A stretch of 64,000 nt of DNA from Geminicoccus roseus DSM 18922 (GCF_000427665.1 NZ_KE386572.1:2380196-2444195), one strand, 5' to 3'. Positions 17,350-26,366 are shown, numbered from the stretch's first letter. A program made the numbers and translations. The notes: generated from the letters alone by a model not told the origin.

Positions 17350-18810
17350 ATGGCGCTGTTGATCCGTGGCGGCACGGTGGTGAACGCCGATCGCAGCTTT
17401 CGTGCAGACGTGCTGGTCGATGGCGGGACGATCCAGGCGGTCGGCGAGAACCTGGACGCGCCGGCTGGCGCCGAGGTTGTCGATGCCGGTGGCGCCTATG
17501 TGATGCCCGGCGGGATCGACCCGCACACCCATCTGGAAATGCCCTTCATGGGCACTGTCGCGGTCGAGGACTTCTTTTCCGGCACGTCGTCGGCGCTGGC
17601 CGGCGGCACCACCATGATCATCGACTTCTGCATCCCGGGGCCTGGGCGCAGCCTGACCGACGGGCTCGACGACTGGCAGTCCTGGGCGCAGAAGGCCTGC
17701 GCCGACTACTCCTTCCACGTCGCCATCACCGAATGGACCGAGCGCACCTCCCAGCAGATGGCCGAGGTGGTCGACCGCGGCGTGACCAGCTTCAAGCACT
17801 TCATGGCGTACAAGGGCGCCTTGATGGTCGACGACGAGATCCTGTTCCACAGCTTCTCGCGCTGCCGGGACCTGGGCGCCCTGCCGATGGTCCATGCCGA
17901 GAACGGCGATGCGGTGTTCCTGCTCCAGCAGCAGCTGCTCGACCGCGGCATCACCGGCCCCGAAGGCCACGCCCTGTCGCGCCCGCCCCACGTCGAGGCC
18001 GAGGCTGCCAACCGGGCCATCATGATCGCCCAGACGGTCGGCTCGCCGCTCTACGTGGTCCACACCTCCTGCCGGGAGGCCCACGAGGCGATCGCGCGTG
18101 CCCGGGCGTCCGGCCTGCGGGTCTACGGCGAGCCCTTGATCCAGCACCTGGTCCTGGACGAGAGCGTCTACTGGTCGCCCGACTGGGAGTTCGCGGCCTC
18201 CCGGGTGATGAGCCCGCCGTTCCGCTCCAAGGAGCACCAGAAGTCCTTGTGGGACGGCCTGCTTGCCGGCTCGCTGCAGGTGGTCGCCACCGACCACTGC
18301 GCCTTCACCATCCAGCAGAAGAAGGGCGGCCTGGACAACTTCACCAAGATCCCGAACGGCACCGGCGGGCTGGAGGAGCGCCTGAAATGCCTGTGGCATT
18401 TCGGGGTGAACACCGGCCGGCTGACCCCCAACGAGTTCGTCGCGGCGAGCTCGGCCAACTGTGCGCAGATCTTCGGGCTCTATCCGAGGAAGGGTGTGGT
18501 CCAGGCGGGCTCGGATGCGGACCTGGTGGTGTGGGACCCCAAGGCCAGCGGGACGATCTCGGTCAAGACCCATCACTCCAAGATGGACACCAACGTGTTC
18601 GAGGGCATCCGCGTCGAAGGGATGCCGGCGGTCACCGTCGCCAACGGCAAGGTGGTCTGGCGGAACGGACAGCTGGACGTGCAGCGGGGTGCCGGCCGGA
18701 TGATCCAGCGCAAGCCGGGCAGTTCGGCCACCGAGGCCCAGGCCAAGGTCAACGAGCGGACGCGGCCGGAAGGCGTGCGCCGGATGGTCAGCACCCAGCA
18801 GACGCCGTGA
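17350..18810 (+). CDS. hydA: Dihydropyrimidinase (cyclic amidohydrolase)
   Basis: A 486-residue cytosolic TIM-barrel amidohydrolase that hydrolyses dihydropyrimidines or hydantoins. All binuclear-zinc residues are visible: His59/His61 in DPHTHLE, the carboxylated Lys in FKHFMAYKG (about 155-163), His in VHAENGD, His in YVVHTSCREA and Asp in VATDHCAF. The start at 17350 has a GGGGGAGA ribosome-binding site about 9 bases upstream. It follows the GntR gene by 99 bases and probably belongs to the ehu operon. No other pyrimidine-degradation gene is nearby, so the true substrate may be another cyclic amide or amidine. Confidence 0.9.
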   Translation: MALLIRGGTVVNADRSFRADVLVDGGTIQAVGENLDAPAGAEVVDAGGAYVMPGGIDPHTHLEMPFMGTVAVEDFFSGTSSALAGGTTMIIDFCIPGPGRSLTDGLDDWQSWAQKACADYSFHVAITEWTERTSQQMAEVVDRGVTSFKHFMAYKGALMVDDEILFHSFSRCRDLGALPMVHAENGDAVFLLQQQLLDRGITGPEGHALSRPPHVEAEAANRAIMIAQTVGSPLYVVHTSCREAHEAIARARASGLRVYGEPLIQHLVLDESVYWSPDWEFAASRVMSPPFRSKEHQKSLWDGLLAGSLQVVATDHCAFTIQQKKGGLDNFTKIPNGTGGLEERLKCLWHFGVNTGRLTPNEFVAASSANCAQIFGLYPRKGVVQAGSDADLVVWDPKASGTISVKTHHSKMDTNVFEGIRVEGMPAVTVANGKVVWRNGQLDVQRGAGRMIQRKPGSSATEAQAKVNERTRPEGVRRMVSTQQTP

Positions 18811-18815
18811 GCTGA

Positions 18816-18855
18816 CGGGAAAGGATGGGGAAGGGGCGGCCGCGCCGCTTTCCCG
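18816..18855. terminator. Hairpin between convergent hydA and lipoprotein gene
   Basis: CGGGAAAG (18816-18823) pairs with CTTTCCCG (18848-18855), with further GC-rich pairing inside. It fills the 51 bases between the two convergent stops and could end transcripts from both sides. Confidence 0.4.
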
Positions 18856-18861
18856 CCGGGC

Positions 18862-19344
18862 TCAGTGCGCCTGAGGGTCTTTGGGCGGTGCGGCGGCCCG
18901 CTGGACGTCCTGGAGCTTGGCCTGCAGGGTCGCGCAGGACGAGAAGTCCGCCCCGTCGGTCGCGTCGGACGTGCGGTGGATCCGCACGTGGCTGACCTCC
19001 TGGCGCTCGCGTCCACGGTCGCTTGTCTTGATCAGGAACACTTCGACGACGCAGTCGCCGAAGGGATAGCGCCACCATTGCGCCGGACCGGCGTTCATCA
19101 CCAGTTCCGGCTGGCCGAGCATGCGGTCGAGCTGATCGACTTCCAGGCCGACCAGGGCCAGCCCGCCGGACGGCCTCCCCGCCACGTCCGCGGCCATCTG
19201 GGCCGGGTTGGTGGTAGGGGAGGGGCCGTCCGGAGGCATGGCGGCTGCTGGCTCGGGCGCGATGCCGTCGGCCGAGCAACCCGGTAGGGCGAGAAGCGGG
19301 CCCGCCAGAACCAGCAAGGCTTGGATGGTGCGCCCGCGGCTCAT
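18862..19344 (-). CDS. Putative lipoprotein, unknown function
   Basis: A 160-residue protein with a lipoprotein signal peptide: hydrophobic core LLVLAGPLLAL and lipobox LPGC with Cys23. A Pro-rich linker is followed by a small domain (about 60-140) that includes VDQLDRMLGQPELV, WWRYPFGDCVVEVFL and FSSCATLQAKL. The pattern of an LG.P-type helix followed by a W-x-Y strand resembles small beta-barrel/helix envelope lipoproteins, but I do not recognise the family. Its ATG overlaps the stop of the upstream bactofilin gene (ATGA), so the two are coupled and may act together at the envelope. Confidence 0.8.
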   Translation of the reverse strand: MSRGRTIQALLVLAGPLLALPGCSADGIAPEPAAAMPPDGPSPTTNPAQMAADVAGRPSGGLALVGLEVDQLDRMLGQPELVMNAGPAQWWRYPFGDCVVEVFLIKTSDRGRERQEVSHVRIHRTSDATDGADFSSCATLQAKLQDVQRAAAPPKDPQAH

Positions 19345-19877
19345 CAGTTGCCGGCGATTTCCATCGGGGCCGCCGGCTGCTCGGTGCGGCCCTCGATCAT
19401 GCTGACCGATCCCGACAGGATGCCGCCGCGCTCGATCTCGATCTCGCCATAGCGGATGTTGCCCTTCACCTTGCCGGAGGCACGGATCAGCAGGCGCTTG
19501 CGTACCGTCAGCTCGCCTTCGTAGACGCCGCTGATCTCGGCCTCCTCGACCTCGCAGCCGCCGATGAACCGGCCGCTGGCGGTGATCTCGAGGGCCCGGG
19601 TCTCGTTCAGGGTGACCTCGCAGAAACCCTCGACGACCAGGCGGTCGCAGGCCGTGATCTCGCCCGCCAGGCGGATGCCCTGGCCGACGATCAGGCGCTT
19701 GCCGGCCATGTCGTCGGCGCCGCCCTTGGGGGCCATCACGCTCGCCATGGTGGGAGCCGGCGGCTCCTCCCGCTTCGGGATGGAGGGCATGATCGGCGTC
19801 TTCTGGTCCAGGGACGGCCGGGCGGGGGGCTCGTTCTGCTCGGGACGGGGCGGCTCGTTGTCTTTCCTGCGGAACAT
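19344..19877 (-). CDS. Bactofilin family cytoskeletal protein
   Basis: A 177-residue bactofilin. The ATG at 19877 (MFRRKDNE) has a clear GGTGAGAG ribosome-binding site; the longer open frame upstream is not bactofilin-like. A Pro-rich disordered N-terminus (1-60) precedes the right-handed beta-helix (about 65-165), with successive rungs such as VGQGIRLAGEITACDRLVVEG, ITASGRFIGGCEVEE and ASGKVKGNIRYGEIEIERGG. Bactofilins polymerise without nucleotide and scaffold envelope enzymes. It is coupled to the downstream lipoprotein gene. Confidence 0.9.
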   Translation of the reverse strand: MFRRKDNEPPRPEQNEPPARPSLDQKTPIMPSIPKREEPPAPTMASVMAPKGGADDMAGKRLIVGQGIRLAGEITACDRLVVEGFCEVTLNETRALEITASGRFIGGCEVEEAEISGVYEGELTVRKRLLIRASGKVKGNIRYGEIEIERGGILSGSVSMIEGRTEQPAAPMEIAGN

Positions 19878-20192
19878 GCTCTCACCGTCGATCTTGGGTT
19901 CGTCGGGATCTTCCGACCTTGACAGAAGAACCGAACGACACCCGGTCGTCCGATCTCCATCTGGCTCTAGCACCGGCAAATGGTCGGTTGAACCCCTGCC
20001 CGCTCTGCATCGCGGCCACGGCCGGCACCTTGCCACCGCCAGCGGGAAGAGCAAGGAAGCCGTTGAGCGCGACAAGAAATTTTCAACTTTTGGTTGCCGA
20101 ATTGGCGCAGGGTCGTGAGCGGGCCGGCGTTGCCCGCCGCGTGGACATCGCTATGGTCCGCCGGGCCTCTCAATCTCCCTGGAGCAGCAGAC
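19878..20192. other. Divergent intergenic region, bactofilin / PfkB kinase
   Basis: These 315 bases separate two divergent genes and should hold both promoters. The segment around 20060-20095 is visibly AT-richer (an AAATTTTCAACTTTTGG run), fitting a promoter for the rightward gene, but I could not assign -35/-10 boxes. I see no gene, repeat or RNA here. Confidence 0.4.
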
Positions 20193-21200
20193 ATGCCGGC
20201 AGCCGGCCATTTTCCCGAACAGCTCGACGTGGTCGGCCTGGGCAACGCCATCGTCGACGTCGTGGCCGATGCGGATGACGCGCTGCTGGCGGAACTGGAT
20301 CTCGTCAAGGGCGCGATGACCCTGATCGACGCCGAGCGTTCCGAGGCACTCTACGCCCGCATGGGGCAGGGGATCGAGCAGTCGGGCGGCTCCTGCGCCA
20401 ACAGCATGGCGGCCCTGGCGGCGCTGGGGGCGAGTGCGGGCTATGTCGGCCGGGTCAAGCAGGACCAGCTGGGCGCGATCTTCGCCCACGACATCCGCGC
20501 CACCGGCGTCGCCTTCCTCAACACGCCCGTCGCCGATGGCCCGCCCACCGCGCGCTGCCTGGTCTTCGTGACCCCGGACGCCCAGCGCACCATGCAGACC
20601 TATCTGGGCGCGTGCGTGATGCTCGACGAGGAGGACGTCGACGAGGCGCTGGTCGCCCGTGCCAAGGTCACCTACCTCGAAGGCTATCTTTGGGACCGCG
20701 ACGGCGCCAAGGCCGCCTGCCTGAAGGCCGCCCGGATCGCCCAGGCGAACAACCGCAAGCTGGCCCTCACCCTGTCCGACAGCTTCTGCGTCGGCCGCTG
20801 GCGCAGCGAGTTCCGCGACCTGGTGAAGAGCCGGGTCGACATCCTGTTCGCCAACGAGAGCGAGATCACCAGCCTCTACGAGACCGAGGATTTCGACGAG
20901 GCGATGGAGGCGGTCCGCCGGGAGGTGGGTCTGGCCGTGCTCACGCGCGGCCCGTCGGGCTCGGTGGTGGTGGCCGGCGACCAGAGCCATCCGATCGAGC
21001 CGGTCCCGCCGGCGCAGGTGCTGGATACCACCGGAGCGGGCGACCTCTACGCCGCGGGCTTCCTCTACGGCTACACCCACGACCTGTCGCTCGCCGCCTC
21101 GGGCCGGCTCGGCAGCGCCTGCGCCTCGGCGGTGATCGAGCAGTATGGCGCGCGGGTGCACAAGCCGCTCCGGGCGCTGATCGCCGGCGCGCAAAGCTGA
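20193..21200 (+). CDS. PfkB family kinase, adenosine-kinase-like
   Basis: A 335-residue cytosolic ribokinase-fold sugar/nucleoside kinase. The start at 20193 (MPAAGHFPEQ) has a GGAG site; the open frame upstream lacks kinase features. N-terminal DVVGLGNAIVDVVA and GGSCANSMAALAALG form the substrate side. The C-terminal signature DTTGAGDLYAAGF carries the catalytic base Asp284. The overall pattern matches the alphaproteobacterial adenosine kinase family that salvages adenosine to AMP, but ribokinase-family specificity is hard to tell from sequence. A DMT transporter gene begins 17 bases later. Confidence 0.85.
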   Translation: MPAAGHFPEQLDVVGLGNAIVDVVADADDALLAELDLVKGAMTLIDAERSEALYARMGQGIEQSGGSCANSMAALAALGASAGYVGRVKQDQLGAIFAHDIRATGVAFLNTPVADGPPTARCLVFVTPDAQRTMQTYLGACVMLDEEDVDEALVARAKVTYLEGYLWDRDGAKAACLKAARIAQANNRKLALTLSDSFCVGRWRSEFRDLVKSRVDILFANESEITSLYETEDFDEAMEAVRREVGLAVLTRGPSGSVVVAGDQSHPIEPVPPAQVLDTTGAGDLYAAGFLYGYTHDLSLAASGRLGSACASAVIEQYGARVHKPLRALIAGAQS

Positions 21201-21217
21201 ACCAAGCCGGCAGATTG

Positions 21218-22078
21218 GTGGACGCGGTCCCGGGACGCATCGCCGGCATCGGCTTCGCGCTTTGCGGGATCCTGATCTTCACCGTGGTCTTCGCCGCCGG
21301 CAAGCTGACCGGCGGCGAGGTGCCGCTCCCGCAGCTGGTGACCCTGCGCCTGCTGGGCGCGCTCCCGGTCCTGCTGGTCTGGCGGCTGCTGGTCCGCGGC
21401 CGCGTGCCGCTGCTCACCCGCGCCCCCGGCTGGAGCATCGCCCGGGTCGTCTGCGGCTATGGCGGGCTGATGTGCGCGCTGGAGGCGGGGGTGCGCCTGC
21501 CGCTGGCCCAGGCCAGCACGCTCGGCCTCCTCGAGGGAGTGCTGGCCGTGCTGCTGGCGGGTCTGTTCCTGCACGAGCGCATCGGCAGGCGCCATGCCCT
21601 GGCCGCCGTCATCGGCCTGGGCGGCGCGATCGTCGCGGCCCAGCCCTGGCGGATCGACTGGCAGGTCTCGCTGGGCGTGCCGATCGCCCTGCTCAGCGCC
21701 CTTATGTTCGCGCTGGAGGCCGTGGTCATCAAGAAGCTGGTCGAGGTCGACGAGGCCTGGACGGTGATCTTCACCGTGCATGTGCTGGGTCTTCTGGTCC
21801 TGGCGGTGCCGGCCCTGATGGTCTGGCAGCCGCTTGAGTCCGGGACCGCCCTGTTCATCCTGGCGCTGGGGCCATTGGGCATTGTCGGCCAGTTCGTGAA
21901 TGTGCGCGCCTGGCGGGCTCTTCCGGTTTCCGTGATCGGGCCCCTGACCTACTCCTGGGTGCTGTTCGCCAGCCTCCTGGGGTTCGTGGCCTTTGGGGAA
22001 CTGCCGGGTATCTGGACGATCGTGGGAGCGGCCTTCATTCTTCTGGGAGGTGTCCTGCTCGCGCGCGACGAGCGATGA
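21218..22078 (+). CDS. DMT superfamily (EamA) transporter
   Basis: An inner-membrane protein of about 286 residues with ten predicted transmembrane helices in two EamA repeats (about 10-140 and 150-282), the drug/metabolite exporter fold. Motifs include LRLLGALPVLLVWR, VCGYGGLMCALEAG, AQASTLGLLEGVLAVLLAGLFLHERI and ALMFALEAVVIKKL. I start it at GTG 21218, shortly after the kinase stop; TTG 21215 is an alternative. The frame is open further upstream only as antisense-like shadow of the kinase. The substrate is unknown. Confidence 0.85.
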   Translation: MDAVPGRIAGIGFALCGILIFTVVFAAGKLTGGEVPLPQLVTLRLLGALPVLLVWRLLVRGRVPLLTRAPGWSIARVVCGYGGLMCALEAGVRLPLAQASTLGLLEGVLAVLLAGLFLHERIGRRHALAAVIGLGGAIVAAQPWRIDWQVSLGVPIALLSALMFALEAVVIKKLVEVDEAWTVIFTVHVLGLLVLAVPALMVWQPLESGTALFILALGPLGIVGQFVNVRAWRALPVSVIGPLTYSWVLFASLLGFVAFGELPGIWTIVGAAFILLGGVLLARDER

Positions 22079-22115
22079 ACCGGCTGTTCCATCCTCGCAC
22101 CGCGCGTGCGGCAGC

Positions 22116-23648
22116 ATGTTCAGGAGGTCGATCATCGCGCACATCCTAGATCACCCGGCGCGGGCCGGGCAGGGCGCACTCCGGCGCTTTGCCGAGACTG
22201 GCGAGGCGTCTGCCCTGGTTGAGGCGGTCTGCGACGTGATCGAGGGCCGGCGGGCGGTCACGCCGGTCACCGCGGCCCTGGCGGCCTGGCCGGGCGACCT
22301 GCTGCTGGGCACGAGCGACCCGGACACGCTGCTGATCCGGCTCCTGCTGGAGGAACTGGAAGACGAGGAAGCCCTGCCCGTGCCGCCGGCGGAGCCAGGC
22401 GAGCAGGGGCGCTTCGCCCCGTTCGAGCCGGCTTATCTTGCCGACGAGCTGTTCCAGGGGCTGCCGGACGACGAGCATCCGGCCGTCTGGATCGCGAGCT
22501 GGCTGTCGGTGATCTTCCCTGAGGAAGAAGCCGACCGGCGCTGGACCCATCGGCTGAAGGACATTCCCGACCATGCCCGGGAATTGGTCCTGGCGGTGGT
22601 GGAGAAGATCTGCGCAGCACCGGGAGGCGGTGGCGGCGAGGTCGCCGACCTGGTCGCGATCGCGGCGGAACTGGTCCTGCCCTCGCGGGCGGAAGGGCGG
22701 CCGCGGGCACCGGAGGCCGTGGCGCAGCTCTCCAACATCTGGCGCGAGGAGCTTCCCCAGGCGGTGGACGCCTGGAAGTGGAGCGACGACGCTTTCGCCG
22801 GGTTCCTGCCGGTCCTGCAGGCCTTGCTGGCCCTGCCGCTGCAGGGGGAAGGCGACGTCGATACCGATATCGACCATGCCAGGCCGACGCTGCTCGTCGA
22901 GATCGCCGAGACGATGACCCGCTACAATGCCGAGCGCCGCGAGCGGGTGATCGAGACTTGGCCCGAGGACAAGCCGCGGCCCCGGCACTGGCTGTCGGAG
23001 AGCTATCCCTCCGGCGAGATGGACTACATTTTCGTCGAGCTGACCGAGGAGGAGACAGCGGCGCGGGCGCCGATCCTGGCGATGGCCAGGCGCTTCTCCG
23101 ACCTGGTCGCCGGGGTCTACGACATGGTGTGCCCGCTGCCGCGCGACCTGATGTGGGGGCTCGCCGCCGACATGCGCCGCCTGGACGCCAGCTCCAAGGA
23201 TGTCGGCTGGCTGATCGTGCTGGCCGACCAGATGGTGCCGGACTGGTCGTTCAACTGGCTGGGCGACACCGACGACTGGCCGGACGCGTTGCGGCCGCGC
23301 CATCCGGCTACCGTTCGGGCCGGACAGATCGCGTCGCTGTGCGACGAGATCCGTTCGTTTGGCCTGGATGCGCTGGCCGACGCGCTGGCGGTCTGGCTGC
23401 TGGGCACCCAGGTGCTGTTCTGGGAGGGCGATCTCGGATTGCCGCCGGTCCGGCTCAAGGCGCTGGTCGGCTCGATCCAGACGCGCGACAGCTCGATGCG
23501 GGCCGCCCTGGTCCGGGTCCAGGCGGCCTGCCGGGAAGCGGCCGGTCGTGGCTCCGCTTACGGTGCCTTCTATGCCCAGCTTCTGCAGACGCTGGTGCCG
23601 CCGCCCAGGCGTCCGAACCTCGTGATGCTGGACGACCATCCCCGCTGA
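22116..23648 (+). CDS. Hypothetical protein (about 510 aa), unknown function
   Basis: A mostly helical, acidic cytosolic protein without signal peptide, transmembrane helix or motif I recognise. Features: an acidic stretch LLLEELEDEEALPVPPAE (about 75-92), a Trp-rich middle (WIASWLSVIFPEEEADRRW), RHWLSESYPSGEMDYIFVEL (about 290-309) and DQMVPDWSFNWLGDTDDWPDAL near 380. Codon use matches its neighbours, so it is a real gene. The start is uncertain: the ATG at 22116 has no good ribosome-binding site, while a perfect AGGAGG lies inside the frame at 22122-22127 with no ATG, GTG or TTG at the right distance. Confidence 0.7.
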   Translation: MFRRSIIAHILDHPARAGQGALRRFAETGEASALVEAVCDVIEGRRAVTPVTAALAAWPGDLLLGTSDPDTLLIRLLLEELEDEEALPVPPAEPGEQGRFAPFEPAYLADELFQGLPDDEHPAVWIASWLSVIFPEEEADRRWTHRLKDIPDHARELVLAVVEKICAAPGGGGGEVADLVAIAAELVLPSRAEGRPRAPEAVAQLSNIWREELPQAVDAWKWSDDAFAGFLPVLQALLALPLQGEGDVDTDIDHARPTLLVEIAETMTRYNAERRERVIETWPEDKPRPRHWLSESYPSGEMDYIFVELTEEETAARAPILAMARRFSDLVAGVYDMVCPLPRDLMWGLAADMRRLDASSKDVGWLIVLADQMVPDWSFNWLGDTDDWPDALRPRHPATVRAGQIASLCDEIRSFGLDALADALAVWLLGTQVLFWEGDLGLPPVRLKALVGSIQTRDSSMRAALVRVQAACREAAGRGSAYGAFYAQLLQTLVPPPRRPNLVMLDDHPR

Positions 23649-23685
23649 CGGCGCCCTCGCCGCCAGCGGGTCGTCTCGTGCGGCG

Positions 23686-24975
23686 TCAGCGCGACGCCTG
23701 CTTCAGGGCCTGGTCCAGGTCCGCGATGATGTCGGAGGCCGTCTCGATGCCGATCGAGAGCCGCACCACATCCGGCCCGGCCCCGGCGGCCACCTGCTTC
23801 TCCGGGGTGAGCTGGCGGTGCGTGGTCGAGGCCGGGTGGATGATCAGCGAGCGGGTGTCGCCGATGTTGGCGACGTGGCTGAGCAGCTCGCAGCTGTCCA
23901 CCACCTTCACCCCCGCCTCGTAGCCGCCCTTCACGCCGAAGGTGAAGACCGAGCCGACGCCGTTCGGGCAGTACTTGTCGAGCAGGGGCGTGCGGTTCTT
24001 CTCCAGCCGGGCATAGGATACCCAGGCCACCGCCGGGTGGGTCTCCAGGAAGGCCGCGACCTTGTCGGCGTTCTCGGCGTGACGCTGCATCCGCAGCGGC
24101 AGGGTCTCGATCCCGTTCAGGATCAGGAACGCGTTGAACGGCGACATCGCCGGACCCATGTCGCGCAGCCCGATCGCCTTGTTGCGCACGGTCAGCGCGA
24201 AGTTCCCGAAGGTCTCGTAGAACGAGAGGCCATGATAGGCCGAGGTCGGCTTGGTCATCAGCGGGAACTTGTCGTTCTGCGCCCAGTCGAACCGGCCGCC
24301 TTCGACGATGCCGCCGCCCACCGAGTTGCCCTGGCCGCCCAGGTACTTGGTCAGCGAATGCACGACGATGTCGGCGCCCCATTTCAGCGGGTTGCAGAAG
24401 TAGGGGCTGGGCAGGGTGTTGTCGACGATCAGCGGCACGCCGGCCTCATGGGCGATGGCGGCCAGCGCCTCCAGGTCGGCGACGATCCCGTCCGGATTCG
24501 ACACGCTCTCGACGAACAGCGCCTTGGTCCTGGGCGTGATGGCCTGCTTGAAGTTATTGGGCTCGCGCGGGTCGACGAAGCTGACATGCCAGTCGAACTG
24601 CGGGAAGGTCCCGCTCATCTGCGCGATCGAGCCGCCATAGAGGCGGTTGGACGAGACCACGTGGTCGCCGGGCGAGAGCAGGTTCAGGAAGGTCAGGAAC
24701 TGCGCGGAGTGGCCGGATGCGGTGGCGCATGCGGCGGTGCCGCCTTCCAGGGCCGCCAGACGCTCTTCCAGGACGGAGACCGTCGGGTTGGTCAGGCGCG
24801 AGTAGATGTTGCCGAACTTCTGCAGGTTGAACAGCGCCGCGGCGTGGTCGACGTCGTCGAACACGAACGAGGTCGTCTGGTAGATCGGCACCGCCCGGGC
24901 ACCGGTGGTCGGATCCGGCGCTGCACCCGCATGGACCGCCAGCGTCTCGAATCCGTAACCCGTCTCTTCCGCCAT
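23686..24975 (-). CDS. metY: O-acetylhomoserine aminocarboxypropyltransferase
   Basis: PLP enzyme of 429 residues that forms homocysteine or methionine from O-acetylhomoserine and sulfide or methanethiol. The PLP lysine is Lys210 in HSLTKYLGG. Family motifs are LAVHAGAAPDPTTGARAVPI at the N-terminus, SRLTNPTVSVLEERLAALEGG, the ASGHSAQ phosphate-binding loop and ESVSNPDG. A GGGAGA site precedes the ATG. The length and the long NIGDTRSLIIHPASTTH C-terminal region are typical of MetY rather than the shorter MetB/MetC. It is divergent from the lipoprotein gene at 25063 and needs no operon partner. Confidence 0.94.
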   Translation of the reverse strand: MAEETGYGFETLAVHAGAAPDPTTGARAVPIYQTTSFVFDDVDHAAALFNLQKFGNIYSRLTNPTVSVLEERLAALEGGTAACATASGHSAQFLTFLNLLSPGDHVVSSNRLYGGSIAQMSGTFPQFDWHVSFVDPREPNNFKQAITPRTKALFVESVSNPDGIVADLEALAAIAHEAGVPLIVDNTLPSPYFCNPLKWGADIVVHSLTKYLGGQGNSVGGGIVEGGRFDWAQNDKFPLMTKPTSAYHGLSFYETFGNFALTVRNKAIGLRDMGPAMSPFNAFLILNGIETLPLRMQRHAENADKVAAFLETHPAVAWVSYARLEKNRTPLLDKYCPNGVGSVFTFGVKGGYEAGVKVVDSCELLSHVANIGDTRSLIIHPASTTHRQLTPEKQVAAGAGPDVVRLSIGIETASDIIADLDQALKQASR

Positions 24976-25062
24976 CGAATGTCTCCCGATCGGACCGTGC
25001 CGTGGTGCTGCATGAGTCGCCGGTAACTTTCAAGCTCCGCCGGTTTCCGGCATGGTCCGCCC

Positions 25063-26112
25063 ATGAAGCTCGCCCGCCGCACTTTTCTGGCCGCTCTGCC
25101 GGGTCTGCTGTCCGCCTGCGCCTCGATCGGCCCGTCCACGATCGTCCGGGACCAGCGCGACTACACCGACGCGATCGCCGATGCGGCCAAGCGGCAGGTG
25201 CTGGGGGCGGTCGTGCGGCTGCGCTACGCCGACCATGTGGCCTTCCTCGACATCGGCCAGGTGGTGGCCGGCTACCAGGTCGAGGGATCGGTCGGCACCG
25301 GCACCACGTTCACCAGCGGGCTGGACCTGGGCGAGGATCTTCGTCTGTCCGGCGAGGGCCGCTATATCGATCGGCCGACCATCACCTGGCAGCCGGTGAC
25401 CGGCGCCGCCCTGTCGGAGCGCCTCCTGCAGCCGCTGCCGCCAGGCGTCCTGGCGGTGCTGGGGCTGACCGGCTTCCCGCCGGACATGGTGTTCGGCCTG
25501 ACCGTGGCTTCCATCAACGGCTTGTCGAACGGCTCGACCCGGCCGGGGGAATCGATCCCCGCCCATCCGCGCTGGGAGATCGTGATCGAGCGCTTTCGCG
25601 CGGTCCGCACCACCGGCGTGCTGGGCGTCCGTACCGATCGCGACGGGCTCGGCCGCCCGCGCTTCGTGCTGGTCGACGAGAGCCGCGGCACCGACCGTCG
25701 CGTCAAGGACATCCGGATCCTTCTGGGCCTGGATCCCGACGTCAACGAGTTCCCGATGATCTATGGGTCGGGGGCGGGCAACGGCCGCGAGATCCGGATG
25801 ATCACCCGCCCGCTCCTGGACGTGCTGCTGGAGGTCGCCGGGCGGATCCAGGTGCCGCCGCCCGACGTGCAGTCCGGCCGCACGCCCGCGACGGTCGCCG
25901 ACATTCCCGAGCAGCCGGTCCTGCGCATCCAGGCCGGCCTGGACCGCCCCGACGACCCTTATGTCGAGATCGACCATGGCGATGGCTGGTTCTGGATCGA
26001 CGACACCGACTATGCCAGCAAGCGCACCTTCACCTTCCTGATGCTGCTGGTGTCCATGGTCCAGACCGACCCGGCCAGGCCGCAGCCGCTGCTGACCATC
26101 CCCACCGGCTAG
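25063..26112 (+). CDS. Putative lipoprotein, unknown function
   Basis: A 349-residue secreted protein with an RR-containing signal (ARRTFLAAL) and lipobox LSAC at Cys19. The rest is predicted alpha/beta with no motif I can assign. Conserved-looking segments are the N-terminal RDQRDYTDAIADAAKRQVLGAVVRLRYADHVAF region, GSVGTGTTF, TGFPPDMVFGLTVASINGLSNGS (about 140-162) and the C-terminal DHGDGWFWIDDTDYASKRTFTFLMLL. I believe similar conserved hypotheticals occur in other proteobacteria, but cannot verify this here. It stands alone between metY and an orphan binding protein. Confidence 0.8.
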   Translation: MKLARRTFLAALPGLLSACASIGPSTIVRDQRDYTDAIADAAKRQVLGAVVRLRYADHVAFLDIGQVVAGYQVEGSVGTGTTFTSGLDLGEDLRLSGEGRYIDRPTITWQPVTGAALSERLLQPLPPGVLAVLGLTGFPPDMVFGLTVASINGLSNGSTRPGESIPAHPRWEIVIERFRAVRTTGVLGVRTDRDGLGRPRFVLVDESRGTDRRVKDIRILLGLDPDVNEFPMIYGSGAGNGREIRMITRPLLDVLLEVAGRIQVPPPDVQSGRTPATVADIPEQPVLRIQAGLDRPDDPYVEIDHGDGWFWIDDTDYASKRTFTFLMLLVSMVQTDPARPQPLLTIPTG

Positions 26113-26366
26113 CACGCCGGCGGAAGGGCGGCCTTCCTGCAACTCGGCGCGGAAAGGCTATCCGGCTGCGGGTAGCCAGGTACGGGCATGACCCCTCGTC
26201 GAACACCGGCCAAGGCATCTCCGGGATGCGGCCATGGGCTATGCGCCGGGCAATCAATTCCCTGGACAAGGCCCGGTTTTCCCAGCCATCGAGCGCAAGC
26301 ACGACCATCATTGTCCCCTGGCCGATCCGGGGGGCGCGTGCCGGATCAGCGGAGGACAAGCAAATC

